A stretch of 64,000 nt of DNA, from positions 264,677,187 to 264,741,186 of the forward strand of contig JAUMIR010000001.1 of assembly GCA_030847615.1 (NCBI GenBank), given 5' to 3'. The notes under the pieces are model-generated. The model did not search any database and had not been told where the DNA came from. It saw only the letters and a program-made list of their open reading frames with translations. This DNA comes from Gambelia wislizenii. Lineage: Eukaryota > Chordata > Lepidosauria > Squamata > Crotaphytidae. The translations under genes and the position numbers were made by a program. Positions 58,001 to 63,895 of the stretch are shown one piece after another. Position 1 is the first letter of the stretch; every line of letters begins with the position of its first letter.

Positions 58001-61000
58001 GGAGGGAGGAGGAAGCACACTTCCTTTCTCCCTCCATGGGGAGGGGGGGGTCAGGTGGCAGCGGCGAGGGCATTCGCTATTATCTGTCGATTTCACTATC
58101 TGCAGTAGGGCCTGGAACCAATCCCCCGTGGATAGGGGGTTCCTACTGTACATTTTTCCAGTGAGCAGGAGTCAGATTTACAGGTAAGAACTGGTGAATG
58201 GAGGAATGCTTCATTCTTCTTCTACCCACTGTTTTTGTCCAGAAACTCGGGAGTCCCAATACATGGTTTCAAGCAACAGTATGGAACCTGGAGGGCTGGG
58301 AGAGTTAGTAGGAGGGGAATGGACTGAGGACTCTCATTCATGCCTCTCTCTTATCCCCTGCTAACCACCCCCTTCTAACTCTACTTGGCCATAGTGAAAC
58401 AGCAGCTGGGGTTTGGAAAGTATATCTGGCCATGTACAGTGCAGTTCTGACCTAAGAAGCTGCAAATACTTGTTAAGTGTCAACATGGCCTAAAAAGGAA
58501 AAGAAATGATTCGAAGGATACAATAACAAATAGAAAGATTTACACCCTCAGTGCTACTAGTTCTTTGAAAGTAATAGCAGAAGCGTCCTTTATGTCTACA
58601 TAACATCTTCAGGTCAGTGTTAAGGTGTAGTCTGTTTGCATTCCCACTCAAGTGATTACCCTACCACCACCACCAAGCAAAAAATTAAAGCCTAGATTCC
58701 CACAGAGAAGGACCTTAATCCCCAGCTTTAGCTACCATTATATACTTCCATTAAACAGCTGTGCAGAATTCATACAGGCCAAGGGAATAAAGTAACTAAC
58801 TCACCTTCCATCCTCTGATGTAAGATTGTACTATGATAGCAGAACTCTTGGTCTGCTGGTACTTCTTTTGTTGCTACATTAAAAATTAAAGACATTTAAA
58901 AGGTGATTCAGGATTTTAAAAAACTGGAACACTAAACACATTACTGAGTACTGGGTCAAAAGGATCACTGAGTTAAGTGTTATCCTAAAACTCTGTTCAA
59001 GGGCTGTGAAGCTGTTTCTGTAGTATTTCCAGCTCAATTCAAAGTGTTCTTTTTGATCATTAAGCGATACACAGAGAAACATTCCTTAGCTTACAGCTAT
59101 GAAATTCCCTTACTCCAGCAGACTAACCCATGCCTGAATTTAATTATCTACCAAGAAATTTTAGTTATATAAGGGATGTATGGTTTTGACTTCATGGCAC
59201 TCTTTAAAGATCCTCCTGGGTATTTTGTTTAATAATGTGTATTGTTGTTCATAATATACTGTCAACTCTACTGAACACTTAAGAAGAGGCAGGAAAAGAG
59301 CCTAAACAAACAAAATCCTTTCTTACAGCATATCTTCTGTACCAGGCAGCAATCACAATTTGGCTCTTTTTCATGAGAAGGAAATGTGTGCGGCACTTCC
59401 AGCCTCTGTAGATTTTCTGAATTAATGTAGCCAAGTCCTCAAGGCGCTGTTTCCTTAGGTCTTCCAATTTGAAGAGCTATACAGTGGAGGAAGGGAGGCA
59501 AATTAATGTAAATTTTAAAATTACCATATTAGTGCCTTCCTCAATACTGTGGGGTTAATAATAATAATAATAATAATATTTATTTATACCCCGCCCCTCT
59601 GCTAAAAACAATCAGGGCAGCTTCCAACAATTAAAACATTATAATAATGACTAAAAACACCACCCACCCGCACCCTCCCCCATAAAGACATTAAACACTA
59701 TAAAATTAAAACCATCTAACTAAAAACACATTAAAAACAAATATATACATAATTTAAAAAAAGCCAGGAGACGCAGCTCCTGAGGCCGGGATCTAATCAG
59801 GAAAGGCCTGCTGAAAGAGATCCATCTTTAGTGCTTTTTTAAAGCTACTCAAGCTCGTCAGCTGACGGATCTCATTCGGCAGGCCATTCCATAAATTGGG
59901 GGCGATTACCAAAAAGGTAATCACTGAAGCCTAGATATGGTCAACTTCAAATTCTCTAACTCAGCTATGAAGCTCAGCAGATAGTTTTGGAAATGACCCT
60001 TCACAATTAAATTACTTTAGACTTTATTTATATATGCAGCAGAATGAGTTGGTAGAGGTCAGAAGTGGGCCATACCATTTTGGACTAAAGGTGGAGGGGT
60101 GAATGTCACATTTTTAATGCTTCCATGAAGAAAAATCCATCACAGTAGAAAAACCAGTGCAGCAGAGAGCAGGCTGGACTGGAATCAACATGCTAGATTT
60201 TGTCTATTTGCTGTCCACAGGAACTTTTACATGGGAAAGCATGCTCCACCTGCAATCCAAACTGGTCTAGTCCATTTCTGCCACCTCAGGCAGAGCAAGC
60301 CTAAGAGCCTAGAGTCCTTCTCAACCTTTTTACCCTGGTGGAACCCTTGAAACAGTTTTCCGGTCTCAGGAAACCCCTGCCTAAAAATTATTATATCTAC
60401 AGCTCAAAAAAAAAGTTTAATTTTTTTCTATCTCAATATCTCGCAGAACCTCTAGTAAACTCTTATGGAACCCTAGGGTTCCAGAGAACGCTGGTTGAGA
60501 AACCCTGGCCTAGACCATCAGGAGGAAGGACAGAATGTAGCTTTAATGTACATTAAGAAATTTATTTTCTTGTCCACAGTTCAGGTCCACACAACTAATG
60601 TACTGAGGAATGTGTGCTAAATGTGTGTCACTGTGACCAAAGAAAATGTTTTTCCTTTAACTACTGTATTCTCTTGTTCTTCTCCACATCTAATAAAACT
60701 TGACCATCTCCCCCATTACTAAGCAGCCTGAACTTTCCTTTAGGTCAGAATAAAACTCTACAATCTTACAAAAACAAAAACAAAGAAGAGGATAGATTGT
60801 TACTGAAGCTGTTTTTTGTCTCAATTGGGAAACATTAGTTGACATACTGTTCTTGGATTGCGGATGAATATTTTCGATCTACCCATGGAAAATTCTTCTT
60901 CAGGGATTTCTAACTCACCAAACAGTACTTCTACACCAGCTCTACAAAAAGAAACAAAAATGCAAGCTATTACACACACCATAAAACCAGCATTTCTTTA

Positions 61001-62235
61001 CATATGCTTCATTTACCATAAGCATATTATTCAGGGAGAAAGATAACATTATCACAAATGTGTCTTTACAAGAACAAAAAAGCCAATAACTGTCACCTAT
61101 TCAGTTTACAAAGTCTGACACTCCTAATGTGAAAATGATAAGCAAATTAACAGGAGTCTATCAAGTGATACAGAGTTAAGATAATTCCATCCAGATTGTG
61201 AAACTGTCCAAGCAGTGAAAGTATATTCTATGTTTTAATTAGGGATGCTTGAGGAATTCAGCATTTGTGAATTCCTATTTGTAATATCATTACAAGCCTG
61301 TACATCTCATACTAATGTGCCGATCAGAGTTGAGAACAGAACTGAGATCAGAACTGAGGAACCTTTGTAGCAGAGCATGCAAAATTATAGCTTTTCCTCA
61401 GGAACAATGATGCCATAGTCAAGTCTCCATAAGCATGTGGTCCAGGAAGGGCAAAAAGGCTGGGGTATAGCAATGGTCTATGCACAGGTCAGTTGTTAAA
61501 ACTAGGTCTCCCTGGGCCAACATAAGTGTAACATTGCCAATTGCTTAACTGTGGGTTAAGTGATGTGGCTTGGGATAATGCAACTCTTCTCTTTCTCTGA
61601 TGAAAAATAAATTACTTCTCTTCCACACTTAACCAAGGTTGAAGGGCTGTGGCAGCAGCCATCACAGTGCTAGCAACATTTATACTTAACTTAGTATCTG
61701 AAATCATGATTTAAAGTTGGAAAGAGCATGTAATCCCATAGCCTAGTCTCAATTACTTAATTCATTAATCGGTATTCAATCCTTCTAATAACTCTGATTT
61801 TAGCCATATTGCAGAAAGGCATTCAAAGTAATGGGTTTTTTTTAACCTTGTATGTTTTAAATGCACATTTAAGACTATGTTCTTTTAACCAAACTGAAGT
61901 TTAAATGTTTTTCAACTTTTGTAATAGCACATTTTTACTGAAAATTTTATTCTACATTTTGTAAGTCACATTGGGTCCCTTGGTGGGAAAAAGGTGAGAG
62001 TATGAATTGAATAAACAAACACATACATTCTTACCTGGCAGGGCCTCTCCAGTGTGGCCACGTCTGTTTACAAAGCATTTTATATCTTTCTAGACATGGC
62101 TCATAAAGTTGCCTGAATGCATATCCTGCCCTTCTGACACGGACATTTTCTAGCAGACCCAAATAACGAACCTGATGACAAACTAGAGCTTCATTGAAAA
62201 TGTGAGCTGCTTTTTTATCATTTGGCTTAATGCAT
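29058..62235 (-). CDS. MYO1B: MYO1B, unconventional myosin-Ib, C-terminal half (14 exons, gene model)
   Basis: Spliced minus-strand gene; the 5' half lies beyond the right edge. Coding segments in transcript order: 62235-62035, 60941-60848, 59476-59327, 58873-58805, 56952-56866, 56573-56487, 49670-49584, 45415-45341, 44136-44002, 41393-41287, 37053-36921, 36198-36046, 35852-35725, 29181-29058. All introns are GT-AG and the phases fit, giving 1630 coding bases (542 codons, a stop, and one base of a split first codon). The predicted protein matches the vertebrate myosin-Ib family end to end: motor C-terminus with CIKPN (residues 1-98), six IQ motifs (about 110-275), then the TH1 tail (about 284-542) ending in EVAVP. 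Known family role: a monomeric, tension-sensitive, calmodulin-binding class I myosin linking actin to phosphoinositide membranes at plasma membrane and endosomes. Residue numbers count from the first whole codon in the window. Confidence 0.96.
29901..30284 (+). mobile_element. Candidate solo LTR in last MYO1B intron
   Basis: 384 bp starting TGTCAGGATC and ending TTGCAACA, the TG...CA borders of LTRs. Near its 3' side is TGTGACAATAAAGCTGCTGT, a poly(A)-signal layout like that of retroviral and Ty3-type LTR R regions. No target duplication is visible (ATCAC against GTTTT), so the call is tentative. Confidence 0.35.
30690..30930. repeat. Old interspersed repeat, second copy
   Basis: Collinear with 26490-26650 (GCTATGTG, GAAGTAGCACTTCC, TACTAGTTCTATTGTTA). 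Inside the last intron of MYO1B. Confidence 0.4.
31078..31125 (+). repeat. (TTCTA)n microsatellite
   Basis: ATTCT/GTTCT pentamers repeated about nine times. Confidence 0.8.
31559..32439 (-). mobile_element. Non-autonomous Helitron with AC-rich tandem payload
   Basis: On the minus strand it begins TCTATATATATATAAAATT (32439) after an A and ends ACGCCGGATATAGCTAGT (31559) before a T, matching Helitron rules: 5' TC, 3' CTRR-type CTAGT, insertion between A and T. A subterminal 20-bp inverted repeat (CCAGTGTGCTGACTGGCTGC / GCAGCCAATCAGCACACTGG) is shared with the element at 54721. The middle is a loose tandem array of CATGCTACAC, ACACACCC and AGAGCCCCTCC units. A second Helitron-like 3' end (GCCGGTACAGCTAGT, ending 31739) points the other way inside it, suggesting nesting. 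Confidence 0.72.
32440..35324. other. MYO1B last intron, no gene seen
   Basis: Contains a (GT)n plus G-run at about 33250-33275 and a weak relic of the 'ttgttggagtccagc' palindromic family near 33820. Nothing else is recognised. Confidence 0.5.
35325..35590. repeat. Arm of the palindromic repeat family of 11885-12480, reversed
   Basis: It contains CACATGGCCAAGAAATAGGA, CTTTTGCCTGATGAAGAAGC and GGTTGGCCAATAAAGGTAT, collinear with 12270-12480. It lies 135 bp from the MYO1B exon ending at 35725, in the last intron. Confidence 0.6.
35725..35852 (-). CDS. MYO1B: MYO1B exon: TH1 tail
   Basis: 128 bp: residues 460-501 plus two bases (GA) of split glutamate codon 502. It includes [19 protein letters not shown] and [13 protein letters not shown]. 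Acceptor GTATCAG, donor GTATGT. A 6.5-kb last intron follows. Confidence 0.95.
36046..36198 (-). CDS. MYO1B: MYO1B exon: TH1 tail (PH-like fold)
   Basis: 153 bp, 51 codons, phase 0 (residues 409-459). It begins [20 protein letters not shown], runs through [19 protein letters not shown] and ends HLKE. The family sequence I recall begins with serine-threonine-serine where this reads Cys-Cys-Ala. The acceptor TTCCCAG and the in-frame join make this a real lineage difference rather than a misplaced boundary. Donor GTAAGT. Confidence 0.95.
36542..36749. mobile_element. Tigger-like MITE in MYO1B intron
   Basis: 208 bp with TA on both sides (36540-36541 and 36750-36751). The left end is CAGGTCATCCTCTGTATCCA; the right end, reversed, is CAGGTCATCCTCCATATCCG. 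Same subfamily as 19690-19975. Confidence 0.82.
36921..37053 (-). CDS. MYO1B: MYO1B exon: TH1 tail
   Basis: 133 bp: completes split codon 364, then residues 365-408. It contains [20 protein letters not shown] and [17 protein letters not shown], the lysine-rich part of TH1 that in the family contacts anionic phospholipids. Acceptor TTCTAAAG (weak polypyrimidine tract), donor GTAAAA. Confidence 0.94.
37130..37669. mobile_element. Foldback Harbinger-like element with perfect 37-bp hairpin core
   Basis: 540 bp flanked by TTT (37127-37129, 37670-37672). Ends GGGTGTGTCTAGA and, reversed, GGGCTTGTCTAGA. The centre is an exact inverted repeat, 37413-37449 with 37466-37502 (arms start GAAGCCATGAAGGAGGCCTG), with a 16-base loop. 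Outside it, 37350-37412 and 37503-37564 are imperfect complements (CTGCTGTCCACGTCA against TGATGTGGACAGCA), so about 215 bp can fold into one stem. No coding. Confidence 0.72.
37670..39289. other. MYO1B intron, no gene seen
   Basis: A short A run lies at 38153-38168. No other structure recognised. Confidence 0.5.
39290..39455 (+). mobile_element. CR1 LINE 3' end, short copy
   Basis: GCAGTGGAATACGCTGCCTT, TTCCTGCATGGCAGGAGGTT and TGGCCCTCGTGGTCTCTTCC match the 3' part of 16705-17105. It ends at the ACGATTCTA target-like motif. Confidence 0.85.
39905..40015. repeat. Palindromic 'AACTACAACTCCCA' element
   Basis: CTGCAGCTCTCCAGATGTTG TTGAACTACAACTCCCA followed by CACACTGGCTAG and GTTGGGAGTCCC: one arm plus part of the other of a common lizard foldback MITE. 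Degenerate relatives lie near 17945, 33800, 54560 and 57350. Confidence 0.65.
40380..40910. repeat. Old interspersed repeat
   Basis: It contains GCGTTCCAAGTGTTATTGTG, AGACATTATTATATTGGCAA, TTTCTCAATGATCCCTGA and similar phrases of an ancient amniote dispersed repeat (possibly LINE-related), continuous with the family at 26490 and 30690. Strongly diverged. Confidence 0.4.
41070..41205 (+). mobile_element. 5'-truncated tRNA SINE
   Basis: Matches the 3' half of 16259-16545: TTAGCTAACACACATTGGAA, AATGCAGTGTAGATGTGTAA, TTTGTAAGCCACTCTGATAG and an AATA-rich tail. It lies 82 bp downstream (in transcript terms) of the MYO1B exon ending at 41287. Confidence 0.8.
41287..41393 (-). CDS. MYO1B: MYO1B exon: TH1 tail
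   Basis: 107 bp, residues 329-363 plus two bases (AG) of split serine codon 364. It begins [20 protein letters not shown] and ends KKALYPA. TH1 is the basic membrane-binding tail of class I myosins. Acceptor TTTATAG, donor GTAATG. Confidence 0.95.
41943..42960 (-). pseudogene. LINE reverse transcriptase C-terminus, copy 2
   Basis: Minus strand, longer than copy 1. In order: [20 protein letters not shown] (RT palm, where the catalytic xADD reads SDAA), [37 protein letters not shown], then the LLERFH and [16 protein letters not shown] segments, [16 protein letters not shown], and a terminal [20 protein letters not shown] zinc-finger-like domain. Broken by frameshifts near 42540, 42300 and 42220. 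The element is 5'-truncated just before the palm motif. Confidence 0.82.
42985..43025 (+). repeat. (GT)n(GA)n compound microsatellite
   Basis: GTGTGTGT followed by about 20 bases of GAGAGA. Confidence 0.9.
43225..43435 (+). mobile_element. Sauria-type tRNA SINE, degenerate
   Basis: GGGTTCAAATCCCCACTCAG (B-box-like), GCCTTGGACAAGTCCCACAT, AATTTTGCCAAGAAAACCCC and CTTAGGGTTGCCATAAGTTG. The last block is the BovB-related tail shared with the SINE at 1-205. Confidence 0.75.
44002..44136 (-). CDS. MYO1B: MYO1B exon: start of TH1 tail
   Basis: 135 bp, 45 codons, phase 0 (residues 284-328). It includes [28 protein letters not shown] and FHLWR. This is the expected segment between the post-IQ linker and the CKKYRDQF exon, so its discovery closes the gene model. 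Acceptor AAATGTAG, donor GTAACA. Confidence 0.94.
44568..44642 (+). repeat. 30-bp tandem duplication followed by a perfect palindrome
   Basis: CATCCCTCTTTGGCTTGTTT ACCT occurs twice, 30 bp apart, and runs into ACCTTTATGTG-CC-CACATAAAGGT, exact 11-bp arms. In an intron of MYO1B. Confidence 0.85.
45341..45415 (-). CDS. MYO1B: MYO1B exon: post-IQ linker
   Basis: 75 bp, 25 codons, phase 0 (residues 259-283): [16 protein letters not shown] then IYEFILQKI. It completes the sixth IQ motif and starts the linker to the TH1 tail. Acceptor TTATCAG, donor GTACGT. Confidence 0.95.
45416..48395. other. MYO1B intron, no gene seen
   Basis: AT-rich. A small duplication of TTTTGCATATACA occurs at about 46533-46563. 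No exon, RNA gene or classified repeat recognised. Confidence 0.5.
48396..49097. mobile_element. PIF/Harbinger-like element with TTA duplication and foldback interior
   Basis: 702 bp between TTA copies (48393-48395, 49099-49101 approximately). Termini GGGCTAGTCTACAC and, reversed, GGCATTGTCTACAC. Inside, 48579-48650 and 48750-48815 are imperfect complements (TTTAAGCTCTGGAGGCAAGT against GCCTCCAGAGCTTAAACAC). The stretch GGGCAAAACTCC and later blocks give open frames on both strands that are not genes. Related by termini to 22327 and 37130. Confidence 0.66.
49584..49670 (-). CDS. MYO1B: MYO1B exon: IQ6, probable alternative cassette (87 bp)
   Basis: 87 bp, 29 codons, phase 0 (residues 230-258). 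It begins [16 protein letters not shown] and ends IWAYWLGLK. It is separated from its duplicate at 56487-56573 by a 6.8-kb intron holding a Tigger-like element and a Helitron, so the duplication is old or the intron has expanded since. Acceptor TTTTAG, donor GTACTC. Confidence 0.95.
50556..50777. mobile_element. Palindromic MITE with about 45-bp near-perfect arms
   Basis: Left arm GAGATTTTCACACTACACTG TTATAGTGTTACTATTCCAC; the right arm reversed is identical except ACTG for ACTA. The middle has CCTGTGGAATCCTGGGATTT, the same phrase as the element at 25359. In the intron between the duplicated IQ exons. Confidence 0.85.
51115..51370 (-). repeat. Interspersed repeat, LINE- or SINE-like
   Basis: AAGACATCCTGTTATTAGTA, TCAATCGATCCACCTGTAAT GTGGTCTCCCC and AATGAGTCATGTCATCTTGT are phrases of a frequent lizard repeat. 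Family name not certain. Confidence 0.45.
51918..52875. mobile_element. Tigger-like element carrying a GC-rich hairpin array
   Basis: 958 bp with TA on both sides (51916-51917, 52876-52877). Left end CAGTCGTCCCTCCACATTCG; right end reversed CAGTTGCCCCTCCACATTCG. Between about 52030 and 52510 are five degenerate 93-106 bp units, each with GGGGCTCTGGGGCTT...AAGCCCC forming a small stem. At 52660-52718 another stem pairs CTCTCCTGGGACTTGGCT with its complement, and at 52748-52803 CATTTAAATCAGCT pairs with AGCTGATTTAAATG. Long open frames here on both strands follow from GC content. Confidence 0.82.
52876..54720. other. MYO1B intron, nothing recognised except a weak palindromic relic
   Basis: About 54545-54650 has GGGAACCTGTGGTTCTCCAG, a relic of the family at 39905. 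Otherwise no structure. Confidence 0.45.
54721..55228 (+). mobile_element. Non-autonomous Helitron with GGGGGCA-rich tandem payload
   Basis: It begins TCTATAATTCTCTTGG after A and ends GTCCAGCTAGT before T. The subterminal inverted repeat CCAGTGTGCTAATTGGCTGC / GCAGCCAATCAGCACACTGG matches the Helitron at 31559-32439. Between them is a loose tandem array of about 24-44 bp units such as GGTGGCAAGGGGCAGAA with AACAAACGGAGG, from about 54920 to 55190. The ATGGCATATG block near 55200 is also shared with 31711. No Rep/helicase. Confidence 0.75.
55535..55640. repeat. 'TTGTGGCACCTTAAAGAC' repeat fragment
   Basis: AATCTTGTGGCACCTTAAAG, CATAAGTTTTTGTGGACTGC and CACTTCATCAGGGGCAAGAT: a fragment of the foldback family at 371-541. 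Common in sauropsids. Confidence 0.6.
55641..56486. other. MYO1B intron, nothing recognised
   Basis: Ends at the donor of the 56487-56573 exon. A T run lies at 56331-56339. Confidence 0.5.
56487..56573 (-). CDS. MYO1B: MYO1B exon: IQ5, probable alternative cassette (87 bp)
   Basis: 87 bp, 29 codons, phase 0 (residues 201-229). It begins [15 protein letters not shown] and ends IWSYWLGFK. Near duplicate of the exon at 49584-49670: 23 of 29 residues identical by eye, and both donors start GTACT. In mammals one or two 29-residue IQ exons of MYO1B are skipped to give forms with four, five or six IQ motifs. Length, phase and similarity make this exon a strong candidate for the same regulation here, but skipping itself is inferred. 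Confidence 0.94.
56866..56952 (-). CDS. MYO1B: MYO1B exon: IQ4 (87 bp)
   Basis: 87 bp, 29 codons, phase 0 (residues 172-200). It reads [18 protein letters not shown] followed by [11 protein letters not shown], the fourth IQ repeat. Acceptor TTTTACAG, donor GTAGGA. A 292-bp intron separates it from the next 87-bp IQ exon. Its 29-residue length and layout match the two following exons, so the three are related repeats. Confidence 0.95.
57697..58148. mobile_element. Tigger-like element with GC-rich interior
   Basis: 452 bp between TA copies (57695-57696, 58149-58150). Left end CAGCAGCGCCCCTGCATCCG; right end reversed CAGTAGGAACCCCCTATCCA. Subterminal phrases ATCCGCTGATT and CCTGGAACCAATCCCCCGTG resemble the MER2-type ends at 18174 and the element at 982. 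The middle is two or three GAGGTGAGCTTGCCTTTCTC CCTTCT-type units of about 120 bp. Confidence 0.76.
58805..58873 (-). CDS. MYO1B: MYO1B exon: IQ2 end and IQ3
   Basis: 69 bp, 23 codons, phase 0 (residues 149-171). It begins [12 protein letters not shown] and contains the IQ3 core [11 protein letters not shown], completed by the ARK at the start of the next exon. Acceptor AATGTAG, donor GTGAGT. Confidence 0.95.
59327..59476 (-). CDS. MYO1B: MYO1B exon: IQ1 and start of IQ2
   Basis: 150 bp, 50 codons, phase 0 at both ends (residues 99-148). It carries the end of the converter ([15 protein letters not shown]), the first IQ motif [12 protein letters not shown] and the start of the second, [13 protein letters not shown] motifs bind calmodulin and form the lever arm. 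Acceptor TATAG, donor GTAAGA. Confidence 0.96.
59556..59925 (-). mobile_element. L2-type LINE 3' end
   Basis: On the plus strand (AAT)n, TTTATTTATACCCCGCCCCT, AATCAGGGCAGCTTCCAACA, and further on GCTGACGGATCTCATTCGGC AGGCCATTCC. Read in reverse this is the 3' untranslated end and 'gggtataaataaa' tail of an L2/CR1-type LINE. In the intron after the converter exon. Confidence 0.75.
60315..60535. repeat. Palindromic element, 'CTCAACCTTTTTACCCTGG' family
   Basis: TTCTCAACCTTTTTACCCTG and AACGCTGGTTGAGAAACCC form the ends. The interior GTCTCAGGAAACCCCTGCCT and TTATGGAACCCTAGGGTTCC recur, reversed, at 23830-24000. Probably a hAT-type MITE. Confidence 0.6.
60848..60941 (-). CDS. MYO1B: MYO1B exon: converter region
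   Basis: 94 bp, residues 68-98 plus the completion of split codon 67. It includes [10 protein letters not shown] and [12 protein letters not shown], the converter segment typical of class I myosins, just before the lever arm. Acceptor TTTGTAG, donor GTATGT. The frame is only open when joined to its neighbours, which is why it is not obvious as a stand-alone open frame. Confidence 0.94.
61930..62015 (+). mobile_element. LINE-type 3' tail
   Basis: TTTTGTAAGTCACATTGGGT CCCTTGGTGG...GAGTATGAATTGAATAAA, similar in layout to the tail at 20970. It ends 20 bp from the MYO1B donor at 62034. Confidence 0.5.
62035..62235 (-). CDS. MYO1B: MYO1B exon: end of motor domain
   Basis: 201 bp, first coding exon in the window (residues 1-66 plus split codons at both ends). 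It opens with CIKPND, the near-invariant end of the myosin RCIKPN motif, and continues through the segment ending [10 protein letters not shown] and WPHWRGPA leading into the converter. The acceptor is TTTGCAG and the donor GTAAG. It enters with one base of a split codon and leaves with two bases (AG), which the next exon completes. The preceding motor exon was not found between 62236 and 64000. Confidence 0.95.
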
Positions 62236-62982
62236 CTGCAAATAAAAGAACATTTGTTTACATACCTATACAACCATATCTGTTAGTCATGTTATGTTAG
62301 TCAAGTGTCTACTCAGTTTTAAAGCAATATTTTACAAAACAGGAAAATAAAGAGTGTAATGGTTGGGATCCAGACTTTGCCTCTGCTGGTGGCAGGAGTA
62401 TCCCCTGATGAGAAGGGAGTGGGAAGAAGGTGACTTGTTCAAATTAATAGTTAAAATTTCTATTTATAATAAGTTATGCATTTATTTATTTAATGAGGTG
62501 ATCTACAATGGTTAAATGCATTTAAAACAATGCACTGGTTTTAAAAACCAAGTATGAATATTCCTTAAAATAAGTTAAATATGTGACAGTTGATTAAATT
62601 CTTCTTAGCACATTTCAGAATCTTTGGAATTAATACATATACTACTATCATTACTAACATTCCCTTGTTTAGCAATAATTCCTCCTCACACTGCTTCTGT
62701 ATACTTAGATCCATAATTGTATATTTTTTCAGGTGGTTATATACGATGCCCCATTTATATGCATAGCAGATAGAGGATGTCCAGGCAAGTAAAATAAAAT
62801 CACCTATGAGGCAATGAAAAGCACTATGTTAATTTATATCACCATGGCCCATATCTTTAAAAACACTAATGTCAGCTAGATTTTTTTCCCTATGTAGCAC
62901 TCTGACTTTCCTTTGATGTGATGTAAAGACAAGCTGTAAACTCATCTTGCAGCTCTCTGCTGGGCAGTACAAATTACAAGTA
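62236..62982. other. MYO1B intron, nothing recognised
   Basis: Upstream part of the intron before the next (unseen) motor exon. No repeat or exon identified. Confidence 0.5.
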
Positions 62983-63603
62983 CAGTTGCCCCTCCACATT
63001 CGCGAACTTGACATTCGCGGTTTTGGTTATTCGCGGTTTTGGGAGGGCCCCCCCGGCACCCCCAAAACCGCGACACGGGGCCTCCAGAGGCCCCGTGAAA
63101 GACCTAGAGGGAGAGGGGAGGCCTCCACGGGGCCCCCGGAGGCGCTCCGGAGGCCCCATGAAGGCCTGGGGAGGGGGTGGGGAGGCCTTCACGGGACCCC
63201 CGGAGGCCCTCCGGAGGCCCCGCGAAGGCCTGGGGAGGGGTGGAGAGGCCTTCGCGGGACCCCCGGAGGCCCTCCGGAGGCCCCGCGAAGGTCTGGGGAG
63301 GGGTGGAGAGGCCTTCGCGGGACCCCCGGAGGCCCTCCGGAGGCCCCGCGAAGGTCTGGGGAGGGGTGGAGAGGCCTTCGCGGGACCCCCGGAGGCCCTC
63401 CGGAGGCCCCGCGAAGGTCTGGGGAGGGGTGGAGAGGCCTTCGCGGGACCCCCGGAGGCCCTCCGGAGGCCCCGCGAAGGCCTGGGGAGGGAGGGAGGGA
63501 GGAAGGCCTGGGGAGGGAGGGGGAGGGGAGTCGTTATTCGCGGATTTTTCACATTCGCGGGGGTCCGCGGAACGGAACCCCCGCGAATGTGAAGGGACGA
63601 CTG
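62983..63603. mobile_element. Tigger-like element carrying a 63-bp GC-rich tandem array
   Basis: 621 bp with TA on both sides (62981-62982, 63604-63605). Left end CAGTTGCCCCTCCACATTCG; right end reversed CAGTCGTCCCTTCACATTCG. The ends repeat ATTCGCGG several times. The interior (63045-63530) is a tandem array. Confidence 0.85.
63041..63483. repeat. 63-bp tandem repeat, about seven copies
   Basis: The phrase CTGGGGAGGGGTGGAGAGGC recurs with its T at 63231, 63294, 63357, 63420 and (start of next) 63483, exactly 63 bp apart, with older copies at 63104 and 63167 (one extra base). Each unit contains GGCCTTCGCGGG...CCCCGCGAAGGCC, an inverted repeat, and an inner CCCCGGAGGCCCTCCGG. Because 63 is 21 codons and the unit has no stop in several frames, long open frames appear on both strands; they are not genes. 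Confidence 0.93.
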
Positions 63604-63775
63604 TATACAAAATGGTATGTGTAGACAGAGAGTTGGAGGAAGGGTGAGAGGCTTCCAAATGGAACTATAAACCTATTGAAAAAACTGAGTCAAGCAGCTT
63701 CTTAGAATTCTATGGGACCCTTCCTTCTATACACCCCATATTGGCTAAGAGAGCTGAAAGCTGGCAGGTATCTGT
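63604..63775. other. MYO1B intron, nothing recognised
   Basis: No structure seen. Confidence 0.4.
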
Positions 63776-63785
63776 AGATAGGCTT

Positions 63786-63895
63786 GCCGCCCCCCCAGCC
63801 AAGCCATGCGGCGAGCCTGGAAGCTCGGGCCGAGAGCGCCCCCCCCAACCAAGCCATGTGGAGAGCCTGAGAACTCAGATTGAAAGCAGCCCACC
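63786..63895 (+). repeat. Two-copy GC-rich tandem repeat at window edge
   Basis: GCCCCCCCAGCCAAGCCATG with GCGAGCCTGGAAGCTC recurs about 55 bp later as CCCCCCCAACCAAGCCATGT with GAGAGCCTGAGAACTC. The array may belong to an element continuing past 64000. Confidence 0.6.

Noticed and set aside
57688..58164. Frames of 66-138 codons and apparent CpG-rich island
   Set aside because: GC-rich transposon interior within a MYO1B intron, not a promoter.
63041..63483. CRISPR-like regular repeat spacing
   Set aside because: Units are contiguous with no unique spacers; an ordinary tandem repeat in a eukaryotic transposon.
62947..63658. Open frames of 156-225 codons on both strands, Gly/Arg/Pro-rich
   Set aside because: They lie in a 63-bp tandem array inside a Tigger-like transposon. 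The unit is a multiple of three and lacks stops, so the frames are an artefact.
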